From: CAYRZL01 sp964428795
Lineage (GTDB): Bacteria > Bacillota > Clostridia > Lachnospirales > Lachnospiraceae
Assembly (NCBI GenBank): GCA_964428795.1
Contig: CAYRZL010000124.1
Coordinates: forward strand, 1-6,074
DNA length: 6,074 nucleotides
Direction of reading: 5' to 3'
Part shown: piece by piece, positions 1 through 5,971 of the stretch
How the letters are laid out: every line of letters starts with the position of its first letter
How positions within the stretch are numbered: position 1 is the stretch's first letter
Made by a program: the position numbers and the translations under genes
Notes under the pieces: model-generated
What the model saw: the letters and a program-made list of their open reading frames with translations, nothing else
What the model was told of the DNA's origin: nothing
Database searches by the model: none

Positions 1-171
1 TGTACTTGGGCATATGAGATGGTCGACGGCGAGCTTAGGCAATACACCTGCTAAAAGCCCGCAGCCCTGTGAACACAATCGCCCGCCCCGGAGGTTACGA
101 GGGCAGAAAGGACACAATATGAGTTGTCTACATCAATTATTTTACTCCCTGTGGAAAGCTCTATAAAATGC
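1..171 (+). other. Non-lysis flank with a possible small plus-strand RNA/peptide locus
   Basis: This stretch lies beyond the terminator of the late operon and has no minus-strand gene I can support. On the plus strand a frame is open from the left edge to a stop at 52-54 and could be the last 17 codons of a gene entering from outside. A second frame runs from ATG 14 to TAA 164-166 (50 codons, rich in Arg and Pro, which looks non-protein-like). It contains an inner ATG at 119, preceded by AAAGGA, that would encode a 15-residue peptide beginning MSCLHQLFY. The GC-rich leader at 81-110 followed by a purine-rich site and a very short hydrophobic ORF loosely recalls the leaders of small holin-like toxin peptides in Clostridia. 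That resemblance is an impression from memory, not a match I can demonstrate. Confidence 0.2.
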
Positions 172-210
172 AAAAAACGCGGGAACAAGGCTCCACTGCC
201 CTGCTCCCGC
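172..210 (-). terminator. Intrinsic terminator of the lysis operon
   Basis: On the minus strand a 13-bp stem (arms 198-210 and 179-191, with two G-U wobbles and no mismatch) closes a 6-nt loop and is followed directly by G and six T residues (177-172). It starts 18 nt after the amidase stop codon, so it closes the late transcript. The opposite strand has no T-tract, so termination is expected in one direction only. Confidence 0.9.
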
Positions 211-227
211 AAGTTAATTATTGCATG

Positions 228-1325
228 TTAATTTGTTTCTGATGTATCTGCTGTCACATGATATGCAGACGTGCAGCCGACATTGTAGCCCATTCCCTGT
301 AACAGATTGCCGACCGCTGCCAGGTGGGTATCAGCATTCACGAATGCTCCCGGAACTGTAATTGCCTGTCCGTTCACCTTAACTTCCACGTCCGGCAAGG
401 TAATTACCCGTTCTCCCGTAGAACTATTCCATGCTAAATCGAGTCCGAGTGCAGTACATAAATCCCTCAGGCAGGTGTACGTTACACCATCCTTGGTGAT
501 AGCATTGATAGTTCTGGTTTTTCCGTTGATTTTATGTTTTGTTGCTTCAATCACTTCATCATCCTCCTGATTTGATGATATATTTTTTGTAGTCGATGCT
601 ACATCAGCAGTATATGCGCTGCTAATATAGCCGTAATCGCTGCCATACTTAATCTTGTACCAGTTGCCTCCAACGCCGACAACATCGGCAGTCTGGCCGT
701 TGGCAAGGGTGCCGATCACGCTGTAAGACGTGCTGGGACCGGATCGGACATTCAGCGTGCCGTCATCAGATACAACAGTTACTGTCTTCGTCAAGGCTGT
801 TACCGTTGCAGTCAGCAACGCCTTAAAGGTAGTCCACTTCTTATTCTTCGCCGTTGTTCCGCACATCGGCTCTGGGCAGGCCTTTGTGGTCACATCATAA
901 TGCCGGATAACATGGTCTGCGTTGATGCCATATTTCTTCATCAAATCGCGTGTCAGTTCCGCCGCACGCTGAATGGTCGCATCAGGGATATAATAACCGG
1001 AACTGTTGCTATGAGATACCATTTCAATAGAAACAGAATTAGTGTTGGTACACTTGCCATAAAATGTGCCGTGTCCATTGCCGGAATCACCAACACTCCA
1101 TGCTGCCCGGTTATCCGGTACACACTGATAAATAGTTGTATTTTCATCTACTACATAATGTGCAGATGCCTTACGATCACAGGTATGAAAATAATTCGCA
1201 TTACCCTTTGCCGTGGCAGATGTACCAGAATTGCCCGTGTAGTGCAACACAATATACTTGGGATTGCCTCTGTTTGTGCTGCCATAGTACTGTGCTCTGA
1301 TGCTGCTGTCGATTTTGTAACTCAT
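228..1325 (-). CDS. Phage endolysin: N-acetylmuramoyl-L-alanine amidase with SH3 domain
   Basis: A 365-residue peptidoglycan hydrolase that should cut the amide bond between N-acetylmuramic acid and L-Ala at the end of the phage cycle. Residues about 20-155 form an Amidase_2 (T7 lysozyme/PGRP-like) domain. The zinc ligands are His28 (in VLHYTG), His142 and Cys150 (in IRHYDVTTKACP), with the His56-Tyr57 pair between them. Residues about 182-240 are a bacterial SH3 domain (LNVRSGPSTSYSVIG...GYI), the usual cell-wall-binding module. Residues about 262-350 form a further domain with a GVTYTCLRDL segment, resembling the copper-amine-oxidase-N-like stalk domain; that assignment is tentative. No signal peptide is visible, so export depends on the adjacent holin. 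ATG 1325 overlaps the holin stop as ATGA, with AAGGAGG 10 nt upstream, indicating coupled translation. Confidence 0.95.
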   Translation of the reverse strand: MSYKIDSSIRAQYYGSTNRGNPKYIVLHYTGNSGTSATAKGNANYFHTCDRKASAHYVVDENTTIYQCVPDNRAAWSVGDSGNGHGTFYGKCTNTNSVSIEMVSHSNSSGYYIPDATIQRAAELTRDLMKKYGINADHVIRHYDVTTKACPEPMCGTTAKNKKWTTFKALLTATVTALTKTVTVVSDDGTLNVRSGPSTSYSVIGTLANGQTADVVGVGGNWYKIKYGSDYGYISSAYTADVASTTKNISSNQEDDEVIEATKHKINGKTRTINAITKDGVTYTCLRDLCTALGLDLAWNSSTGERVITLPDVEVKVNGQAITVPGAFVNADTHLAAVGNLLQGMGYNVGCTSAYHVTADTSETN

Positions 1326-1588
1326 TTTTCTGTTTCCTCCTTCAGCGTAGCCATGTACTCATCTGCGTCTATGGCCATGCGTGTGAAACTGTTATTCTTC
1401 CACCATGCCGCAAGGGATGCCCCGACAGTGAATGCAAGCGATACCACCTGGTTCACCGTGTCATCATCAACAGGCAGCACGGCATGTCCAGTAATCGTTA
1501 ACCCCTGATTGACCAGTGCCAGAATCAAAATAATCGTTCTCGCAATTGTATCTGGCTTCACCTGATTCAGTTTGATTTTGTTTTTCAT
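1322..1588 (-). CDS. Phage holin, SPP1-like family
   Basis: An 88-residue membrane protein expected to form the inner-membrane lesion that lets the endolysin reach the wall. It has a short basic N-terminus, a first hydrophobic segment at about 15-34 (TIARTIILILALVNQGL), a turn with VLPVDDDTV, a second segment at about 45-63, and a charged C-terminal tail. The order IARTI, then NQ, then AWWKNNSFT near the end of the second segment matches my recollection of SPP1-type holins (PF04688). The start has AGGAGG 8 nt upstream, and this site overlaps the stop codon of the preceding gene. The stop overlaps the amidase start by 4 nt, a tight holin-lysin cassette. Confidence 0.9.
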   Translation of the reverse strand: MKNKIKLNQVKPDTIARTIILILALVNQGLTITGHAVLPVDDDTVNQVVSLAFTVGASLAAWWKNNSFTRMAIDADEYMATLKEETEK

Positions 1589-1600
1589 ATCGAATTCCTC

Positions 1601-2020
1601 CTATAGAAAATCGTGTGTTTCAAGGCAGTGTTGATAAATTTCCTTAATGTTTTCAACTGTCATTGTTGTCATGTTATTGCGGAATTCCGGATGGTCTTTG
1701 CAATATTGTTCGTAGTATGTAATATCAGCAAGCGTCTGATCGAAGTGTTCTTTGCTATGTCGAACGTTCCGGTAAATTTCATCCCCGAAATGCAGAATGC
1801 GAACTCTGGCAGTAACTGCTTCCCGTTCTTCATTCTCTTTTCTCAAATACTGAACCTCTTCGCCCAGAGAATCCACTTTCTTAATTACCTCGTCATTGAT
1901 TGCACGTCCGATTGCCTTTGCAATCACAGACCAAGGATCAACTTGGATCGGTGATATTTGGATAAGCGTCATGATTACTATCGCCGCCCCGCCACCCGTT
2001 AAAATCTCCTGAATGCTCAT
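1601..2020 (-). CDS. Small membrane-anchored phage protein next to holin, function unknown
   Basis: A 139-residue protein with an N-terminal hydrophobic segment (about residues 7-24, GGGAAIVIMTLIQISPI). A Pro/Trp-containing hinge follows, then a helical, probably coiled-coil stretch (about 42-70, VIKKVDSLGEEVQYLRKEN). The soluble C-terminal part is centred on RILHFGDEIYRNVRHSKEHF and ends DITYYEQYCKDHPEF. I recognise this layout from unnamed proteins encoded just upstream of holins in Clostridia phages, but know no proven role. An accessory lysis or holin-regulating function is possible by position only. AGGAGGTGA lies 7 nt before ATG 2020 and overlaps the stop codon of the upstream gene, so the start is secure. 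Confidence 0.8.
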   Translation of the reverse strand: MSIQEILTGGGAAIVIMTLIQISPIQVDPWSVIAKAIGRAINDEVIKKVDSLGEEVQYLRKENEEREAVTARVRILHFGDEIYRNVRHSKEHFDQTLADITYYEQYCKDHPEFRNNMTTMTVENIKEIYQHCLETHDFL

Positions 2021-2034
2021 ATGTTGCTCACCTC

Positions 2035-2469
2035 CTAGAACAGCTGATAATGCGGACGATCCTCGTTAAATAGTAACCATCTCAACCAATCGTCCAAGAT
2101 AATAGCTATCAGTGACAATCCTATCCATGCAATACTGTATTGCAGGCAAATTTGTCCAAGGATATTGCTCCACATACCGGAGTAATCCCAAATGCCAAGC
2201 CCCAGCCAGACATTAAGTATCAATCCGACGATAAACTCGGCACATGTGACAATAATAGCGCCGCATACGCACTGCATCCAAAGCGGCATTTCCCACGGCA
2301 ACCAGTTATTCAGTCCACCGATCAGTAAGAAAAGTACTCCTCCCAGTACAGCCATCGTCCAATGCGTGTGTCCACGCCAGATCATTTCAATACCGGCATA
2401 TCCTATAGCTCCGCATAAAAATAGCACCATCGCCTTGCAAGCGTGGTGCTTTGCCTTTATTTGCTGCAT
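2035..2469 (-). CDS. CmpB-like polytopic membrane protein (putative ABC-transporter permease family)
   Basis: A 144-residue integral membrane protein with about four hydrophobic segments (roughly 13-30, 38-55, 63-85, 105-128). Conserved-looking marks are IEMIWRGHTHWTM, NNWLPWEMPLWMQ, WLGLGIWDYSG and a terminal DDWLRW. These resemble the family annotated as putative ABC-transporter type IV/CmpB (PF06541), members of which recur in lysis regions of Firmicutes prophages. No ATPase partner is present, so the transporter name should not be taken literally; a membrane role in lysis or superinfection is inference. I chose ATG 2469 because GGGAGGT sits 7 nt before it and it follows the upstream TGA by one base. 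The frame could open 14 codons earlier at ATG 2511, but that ATG lies inside the upstream gene. Confidence 0.8.
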   Translation of the reverse strand: MQQIKAKHHACKAMVLFLCGAIGYAGIEMIWRGHTHWTMAVLGGVLFLLIGGLNNWLPWEMPLWMQCVCGAIIVTCAEFIVGLILNVWLGLGIWDYSGMWSNILGQICLQYSIAWIGLSLIAIILDDWLRWLLFNEDRPHYQLF

Positions 2470-2470
2470 A

Positions 2471-3238
2471 TCAACTACCTCCCATTTGAGACATGATTTG
2501 CCGGAGGACATCAGTCTGGTATTCCAGCGGTACTCCCATGCCGTAGGTCACAGCCAGCAGTTCCGGCATTGTCTCCATGCTCTGAATATATGTACGCAGG
2601 CTGTTGTAATAGGATTCTTGATACATTTTCCAATACGTCGCAGTCTCAGCGATCCTCGTAAAATCGTCTGCCGAATAGTACCGGCATTCCTCTCCGTCCG
2701 CGTGGTACGGTACGGCATCGGCCCCTGCCAATATCATGCTTTGCAATGACAGCAGATTCATTTGATCTTCCAACGCTAAAGAAAAATGATGCGTGTTCCC
2801 GTCGCTTAACTCAACGTCAACGCCGGATACAATCGCATCATTACATGCTTGGCTCATCTGTTCGATTTTCCGCTGCTTTATAAAAGCAATTTGCTCTTCT
2901 GCTTCTACATCCTCAGGAGATGTCTCTTCGGATACCGGATCATCTGCAATATCAGCATCCGATAGATTCCCGTCATCCGACACCGACAAAAGCGCTCGGT
3001 ATTCGTCTTCTGTGATCTCTGCGCTTTCAACTGTGGAATACTGCGGCGCACCATCAGGGATTTTGTTCAGCCATTGAGCGTGCCAAATCTCTTCACCAGA
3101 TGGCGAACAGATGTATTCGGCATCCTGCACGTCGCAGGCCAGCAGTGTATTGTGCTTTGCCTGATATTTCAGGAAGATATTGTTCACACAATACAGATCT
3201 CCGTCCTTATAAACCTTGTAATAATTCACGTCACGCAT
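2471..3238 (-). CDS. Phage tail-region protein with DUF4376-like core
   Basis: A 255-residue protein of three parts. Residues 1-65 (YYKVYKDGDLYCVNN... EEIWHAQWLNKIPDGAP) look like a small beta-rich head. Residues about 72-118 are an acidic, Ser/Asp/Glu-rich linker. Residues about 119-220 carry KIEQMSQACNDAIVSGVDVE, HHFSLALEDQMNLLSL and YHADGEECRYYSADDF, an arrangement that fits DUF4376-like domains encoded next to phage tail-fibre genes. The family call is from memory and moderate. ATG 3238 is preferred over an upstream ATG at 3385: GGAAGG lies 5 nt before it, and it overlaps the RT stop as ATGCGTGA, whereas the 49 extra codons would lie inside the RT gene in another frame. The overlap suggests coupled translation with the RT. 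Confidence 0.8.
   Translation of the reverse strand: MRDVNYYKVYKDGDLYCVNNIFLKYQAKHNTLLACDVQDAEYICSPSGEEIWHAQWLNKIPDGAPQYSTVESAEITEDEYRALLSVSDDGNLSDADIADDPVSEETSPEDVEAEEQIAFIKQRKIEQMSQACNDAIVSGVDVELSDGNTHHFSLALEDQMNLLSLQSMILAGADAVPYHADGEECRYYSADDFTRIAETATYWKMYQESYYNSLRTYIQSMETMPELLAVTYGMGVPLEYQTDVLRQIMSQMGGS
2477..2483 (-). promoter_or_regulatory. Ribosome binding site deciding the start of the CmpB-like gene
   Basis: GGGAGGT on the minus strand, 7 nt before ATG 2469. It is embedded in the last codons of the upstream gene and supports the shorter 144-residue product over a start at 2511. Confidence 0.75.
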
Positions 3239-4547
3239 ACACTCCTTCCGTTTTGTACCTGCCGAACAAAGTATTGTAGTGTTTGAGCATATTCTTGCGC
3301 GTCCGGTACGAATGCGCATACTGTGCATTGCCAAACCACGACATAAAAGAATCAAATGCAACCTGTTCGGTGATTTCACCAGCATCCAACATCTTTGCGA
3401 AAGCCTTAAGTTTCCTGCGCATACGCTTGATACCGGATTTCGCCAGTGTCTTGACGATCTTTCCGGACGACTGGACCCTATACCGGATTTTCAAAAACTC
3501 AAAGCCTCTGGATGCCTTAACGATAGTTGTCTTTTTCGGATTAAACTGCAAGCCTATCTTGGCGCTCTCCCGTTGCATTGCTTCCAGCACCATATGCGCT
3601 TTGTCCTTTGTGTAGCACAAAATGATGCAATCGTCCATGTAACGTATATAACCACGGATGCTGAGCACGTCTTTTACCACATGATCCACGTTGGATGGCA
3701 CGAACACGGCCATATCCTGTGAAATCTGGCTACCAAGCGATAACCCAATGCCGGGTTTTGCTGTTCCTGGAAGTTTTGCCTCATGGTACATCCGGATGAA
3801 CTTCATGGATAATCCTCTAATCCAACCATCTGCCAGACGATCTTTCATGTACCTGCGACACTGGTCATGCGGGATGCTATCGAAAAACTTTGTAAAATCA
3901 GTCTTGATAACATAGAAATCATTTCCTCCGCACTCGCGTATCATGCGCTGCAGATGACATTCCATGCGCCTACGGCTGCGATCCACGCCGCGCCCCTCCA
4001 TGCTTGCCATGTTGTCGTAGACAAGCCCGTCATAACAAAGCGGGATTAAAGCTGCATCACAGACACAGCCTTGAATGACGCGACTGTCAATCATAACCGC
4101 CTGCACATCCCTGCGCTTGCCACGCTCCACAACCTTCAGGTTTCGGATTCTGGTATCAACATTAAGTTGACCGTTCCAAAGGCTATCTTTCGCCATTTTA
4201 TTTTTCAGCACAGCATGTCCAAGGTATTTTTGGACATTGCCTTTCCATTCGACGCCCTTGCGCCGCTTCTCCAACGACGCATTCAGGTTTTGGAGCGTGA
4301 TAACGCTCCGGAAATCTCCTGCCGGCCGGATGCGCCGCAGTCGCTCCTCAACCGACATTATCGCATTCATCTTGGCAATCCACCGCAATGTGTGTGACTG
4401 CTTTGAATGCTGCAAAGCCCAATTCATTTCCTCCAAACTGGGCATTGCCTTTTCAGTCCATGTGCCTCGTGCGCGCTGTTCTCTTTTCGCCGCACGTCGA
4501 GCTTTGTCCCGCTCGATTCTAGCACAAATTTGTTCTCTGTTCGTCAT
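3231..4547 (-). CDS. Reverse transcriptase of a diversity-generating retroelement
   Basis: A 438-residue RNA-dependent DNA polymerase that should copy the TR RNA, misincorporating at adenines, to supply cDNA for replacing the VR. RT motifs run in order: a region about 80-130 matching the start of DGR RT domains (LQNLNASLEKRRKG), motif A VIKTDFTKFFDSIPH (Asp217), motif 4 GIGLSLGSQISQ (266-277), catalytic YMDD (303-306), GLQFNPKKT (332-340) and FEFLKIRYRV (349-358). The GxxxSQ form of motif 4 separates DGR enzymes from group II intron and retron RTs, which usually end it in SP. There is no maturase or HNH domain. Residues 1-78 are an extra, very basic N-terminal part. The start at 4547 has AGGTG 8 nt upstream, a weaker site than its neighbours, so a start at Met35 or Met41 is not excluded. 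Confidence 0.95.
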   Translation of the reverse strand: MTNREQICARIERDKARRAAKREQRARGTWTEKAMPSLEEMNWALQHSKQSHTLRWIAKMNAIMSVEERLRRIRPAGDFRSVITLQNLNASLEKRRKGVEWKGNVQKYLGHAVLKNKMAKDSLWNGQLNVDTRIRNLKVVERGKRRDVQAVMIDSRVIQGCVCDAALIPLCYDGLVYDNMASMEGRGVDRSRRRMECHLQRMIRECGGNDFYVIKTDFTKFFDSIPHDQCRRYMKDRLADGWIRGLSMKFIRMYHEAKLPGTAKPGIGLSLGSQISQDMAVFVPSNVDHVVKDVLSIRGYIRYMDDCIILCYTKDKAHMVLEAMQRESAKIGLQFNPKKTTIVKASRGFEFLKIRYRVQSSGKIVKTLAKSGIKRMRRKLKAFAKMLDAGEITEQVAFDSFMSWFGNAQYAHSYRTRKNMLKHYNTLFGRYKTEGVYA

Positions 4548-4808
4548 GATTTTAACACCTACGCTCGTCCTGTTTAGTTTTCAGGCATTATCTAACAGGT
4601 AAGCAGCTCTGGGAATGAAACAATGACTATGCCTACGCCACTGCCATGAAAGAATCGTCCTCCCAGCTGCACAAAGACACCGGATTAGTGTGTTCCGCTT
4701 GAATCAGCAGAACCATAAATTTACCGCTGTTCACGGAGGGTTGTACGCTCCTTCTCATTATTTTTTATATTTTCACCCCTATACATGGCTACTGTTAATA
4801 ATGGGGAT
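4548..4808 (-). ncRNA. Spacer RNA between template repeat and RT, probably structured
   Basis: This 261-nt gap follows the TR on the transcribed strand. In the Bordetella phage BPP-1 DGR the equivalent spacer is part of the template RNA, binds RT-Avd and primes cDNA synthesis, so the same role is inferred here. Two local hairpins are visible. One at 4692-4713 has an 8-bp stem with one G-U pair and a 6-nt loop. The other at 4569-4599 has an 8-bp stem with one bulged base and a 14-nt loop, just before the RT ribosome binding site. A longer-range pairing of 4605-4614 with 4661-4668 (two-base bulge) is also possible. A 41-codon ORF lies within. Confidence 0.5.
4633..4758 (-). CDS. Possible 41-residue ORF in the DGR spacer (doubtful)
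   Basis: An open frame from ATG 4758 to TAG 4633 encodes 41 residues beginning MRRSVQPSVNSGKFMVLLIQ, with an acidic patch near its end (SWEDDSF). There is no good ribosome binding site: the nearest purine-rich stretch, AGGGGTG, is about 15 nt upstream and separated by an A/T run. The ORF overlaps the inferred structured RNA, and the product matches nothing I recognise. It is most likely chance openness within the template RNA and is listed only because its position between TR and RT is notable. Confidence 0.15.
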   Translation of the reverse strand: MRRSVQPSVNSGKFMVLLIQAEHTNPVSLCSWEDDSFMAVA

Positions 4809-4898
4809 CGGGGGCACACGCCATAAGAACCGCTCGCTGAGTTACCGTTAGTGTTTACGTTACCGTTGTTGTTTACATTGGAAAACAGCGAAGCGCCC
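4809..4898 (-). repeat. DGR template repeat (TR), part that can be aligned to the VR
   Basis: This is the master copy for mutagenic retrohoming. Positions 4809-4898 align without gaps to 5985-6074, differing at 11 of 90 sites: 4842, 4843, 4848, 4854, 4855, 4856, 4861, 4866, 4873, 4878 and 4879. Every one is T on the plus strand, hence A in the transcribed RNA; 22 such positions exist. Read in the target frame the TR encodes SNVNNNGNVNTNGN, eight AAY codons that can mutate to many residues but never to a stop. It very probably extends right to about 4950, since the frame continues upstream as YNWWLRDASLSG, but the matching part of the VR is outside the window. The copies diverge sharply left of 4809. 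Confidence 0.95.
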
Positions 4899-4963
4899 GA
4901 CAGCGAAGCATCGCGCAGCCACCAGTTGTAAGCGGCATAAATAGCGTACCGCCCATGTTTATT

Positions 4964-5767
4964 TTATTGCAAATCCTTAAATCGCTGTCGGTCTGATTTA
5001 ATCACACCGCGCAGCAACTTCATAACTTCCTCAAGCATTCCTGACCATTCGTCCAACACCCTTTCACTATACATCATTATGTTCCACAATGCATATACCG
5101 GGCGCTGCATGCTGTTTAAGTCCCGGATTGCACGCTGAAACATCTTTTCACGATATTCATATTCCTGTTTATTTGTCGGTATTTTTCGATTACCCTTGAT
5201 AACACAACAAAGCGCGTCATCGACCATACGGAGGATGGATTCAGACAAATATTCCTTATACTCCAGCGGCACGCGGATAACCTTATCGTAGCAATACCGG
5301 TGATATGTCCGCATTTTCTGGACGAAAATAGCGTCCTCAGAATATTTCATATCATACACCTCCAGCAGAGGTAGCTTTCGCTCCCCGTCCTGATATCCAA
5401 TCGCACCATTCAGCAGAGCGATTTCCCGGTTTATCATCCCTATCCATTCCTGCATTCCTCCTTCCGAGGCATCCTGCAGACTGGTAAAGACAATCAAAGG
5501 GTCTTGCAACCGCGTTAGCGTGCGGATCGCACGCTCAAACAATTCATTGCGCATTGATCGCCCTTCCTCCGTCCGATAGCTTTGCTCATTTCCCATAATC
5601 ACATCACAATACATGGAACTAGTCAGCTTTTGGATGTTCGGACAAACAAATTTCTTCCGGCGATTCGGGACGCTTGATAACCGTTGGTGTGTATACTTGT
5701 GCAGTTTAACCGCATTCATTTCAAATTCCGTCGATGCTGTATCGCGGAACCGTGCGAGTACCGACAT
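4964..5767 (-). CDS. avd: Avd-like DGR accessory protein, tandem two-domain form
   Basis: A 267-residue protein between the VR and TR, the position of avd in classical DGRs. Avd is a basic four-helix-bundle protein (S23/23S rRNA intervening-sequence family) that binds the RT and template RNA and is required for cDNA synthesis; known forms are about 125-130 residues. Here two copies are joined. Residues 73-123 (RNELFERAIRTLTRLQ, then SE, EWIGM, LLNGAI) align without gaps to 206-256 (REKMFQRAIRDLNSMQ, then SE, EWSGM, LLRGVI) with 19 of 51 identities at an offset of 133 residues, about one Avd length. The start has GGAGGT 6 nt before ATG 5767. The stop lies just before the TR, as usual for the family. 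Assignment rests on context plus helical pattern. Confidence 0.85.
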   Translation of the reverse strand: MSVLARFRDTASTEFEMNAVKLHKYTHQRLSSVPNRRKKFVCPNIQKLTSSMYCDVIMGNEQSYRTEEGRSMRNELFERAIRTLTRLQDPLIVFTSLQDASEGGMQEWIGMINREIALLNGAIGYQDGERKLPLLEVYDMKYSEDAIFVQKMRTYHRYCYDKVIRVPLEYKEYLSESILRMVDDALCCVIKGNRKIPTNKQEYEYREKMFQRAIRDLNSMQRPVYALWNIMMYSERVLDEWSGMLEEVMKLLRGVIKSDRQRFKDLQ

Positions 5768-5798
5768 ATCTCAACCTCCATTTTTTGGGGCTGACATC

Positions 5799-5827
5799 AT
5801 GATATCACATTTTTCATCACCTGTCCT
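5799..5827 (-). promoter_or_regulatory. Possible promoter for avd and the DGR
   Basis: On the minus strand an extended -10 element, TGATATCAT (TATCAT at 5804-5799), lies 17 nt after AGGACA (5827-5822), which keeps four of six -35 consensus bases. Transcription would start near 5792, about 25 nt before the avd ATG. It could allow avd, TR RNA and RT to be made apart from the late operon. The match is modest. Confidence 0.3.
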
Positions 5828-5855
5828 TTTAATACCGGAATTTTTGAAAATTTTA

Positions 5856-5892
5856 TACTCCGCGCCGGTCACACAGCGACCGCTGCGGAGTA
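5856..5892 (-). terminator. Imperfect hairpin between target gene and avd, weak terminator candidate
   Basis: Arms 5856-5870 and 5878-5892 pair over 13 of 15 positions around a 7-nt loop, with an 8-bp perfect outer GC-rich part. On the minus strand it is followed by TAAAATTTTC, an A/T-rich run but not a clean T-tract. It may attenuate read-through from the target gene into avd, or simply be an RNA structure. Confidence 0.4.
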
Positions 5893-5930
5893 ATATCCGA
5901 ATGTTTCACTTTATCTCTTACCCACTTTGA

Positions 5931-5956
5931 ATCTGTCCGGACATAGCCGGACAGAT
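5931..5956. promoter_or_regulatory. DGR target-recognition hairpin/cruciform candidate
   Basis: A perfect inverted repeat: 10-bp arms (5931-5940 and 5947-5956, ATCTGTCCGG and complement) around a 6-nt loop. It sits 15 nt past the target gene stop and 28 nt past the end of the VR homology. DGRs such as that of BPP-1 carry a hairpin just downstream of the VR that promotes target-site use in retrohoming, normally with a shorter stem and a 4-nt loop. No T-tract follows on the minus strand, which argues against a simple terminator, and no such hairpin sits at the equivalent place beside the TR. Confidence 0.65.
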
Positions 5957-5971
5957 ATATCAGGATGCTAA

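Noticed and set aside
953..1147. 64-codon minus-strand frame within the amidase gene
   Set aside because: It is out of frame inside the conserved amidase domain, with no start signal.
900..1508. 202-codon plus-strand open frame across amidase and holin genes
   Set aside because: It lies antisense to two confidently identified genes, has no ribosome binding site and no recognisable domain.
2470..2511. Longer start (ATG 2511) for the CmpB-like gene
   Set aside because: It would overlap the end of the upstream gene; GGGAGGT positioned 7 nt before ATG 2469 fits better.
3239..3385. Longer start (ATG 3385) for the DUF4376-like gene
   Set aside because: The extra 49 codons lie within the RT gene in another frame; ATG 3238 has a good ribosome binding site and stop-start overlap.
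3231..4547. RT as a group II intron or retron enzyme
   Set aside because: Motif 4 ends in SQ rather than SP, there is no maturase or endonuclease domain and no intron RNA domains, and a TR-VR pair with adenine-only differences is present.
4886..4909. Nine-base direct repeat within the TR (CAGCGAAGC twice, 15 nt apart)
   Set aside because: It encodes a repeated ASL in the target protein frame and has no spacer regularity; it is neither a CRISPR nor a separate element.
5931..5956. Inverted repeat as a simple rho-independent terminator
   Set aside because: No T-tract follows on either strand; position near the VR fits a DGR hairpin better.
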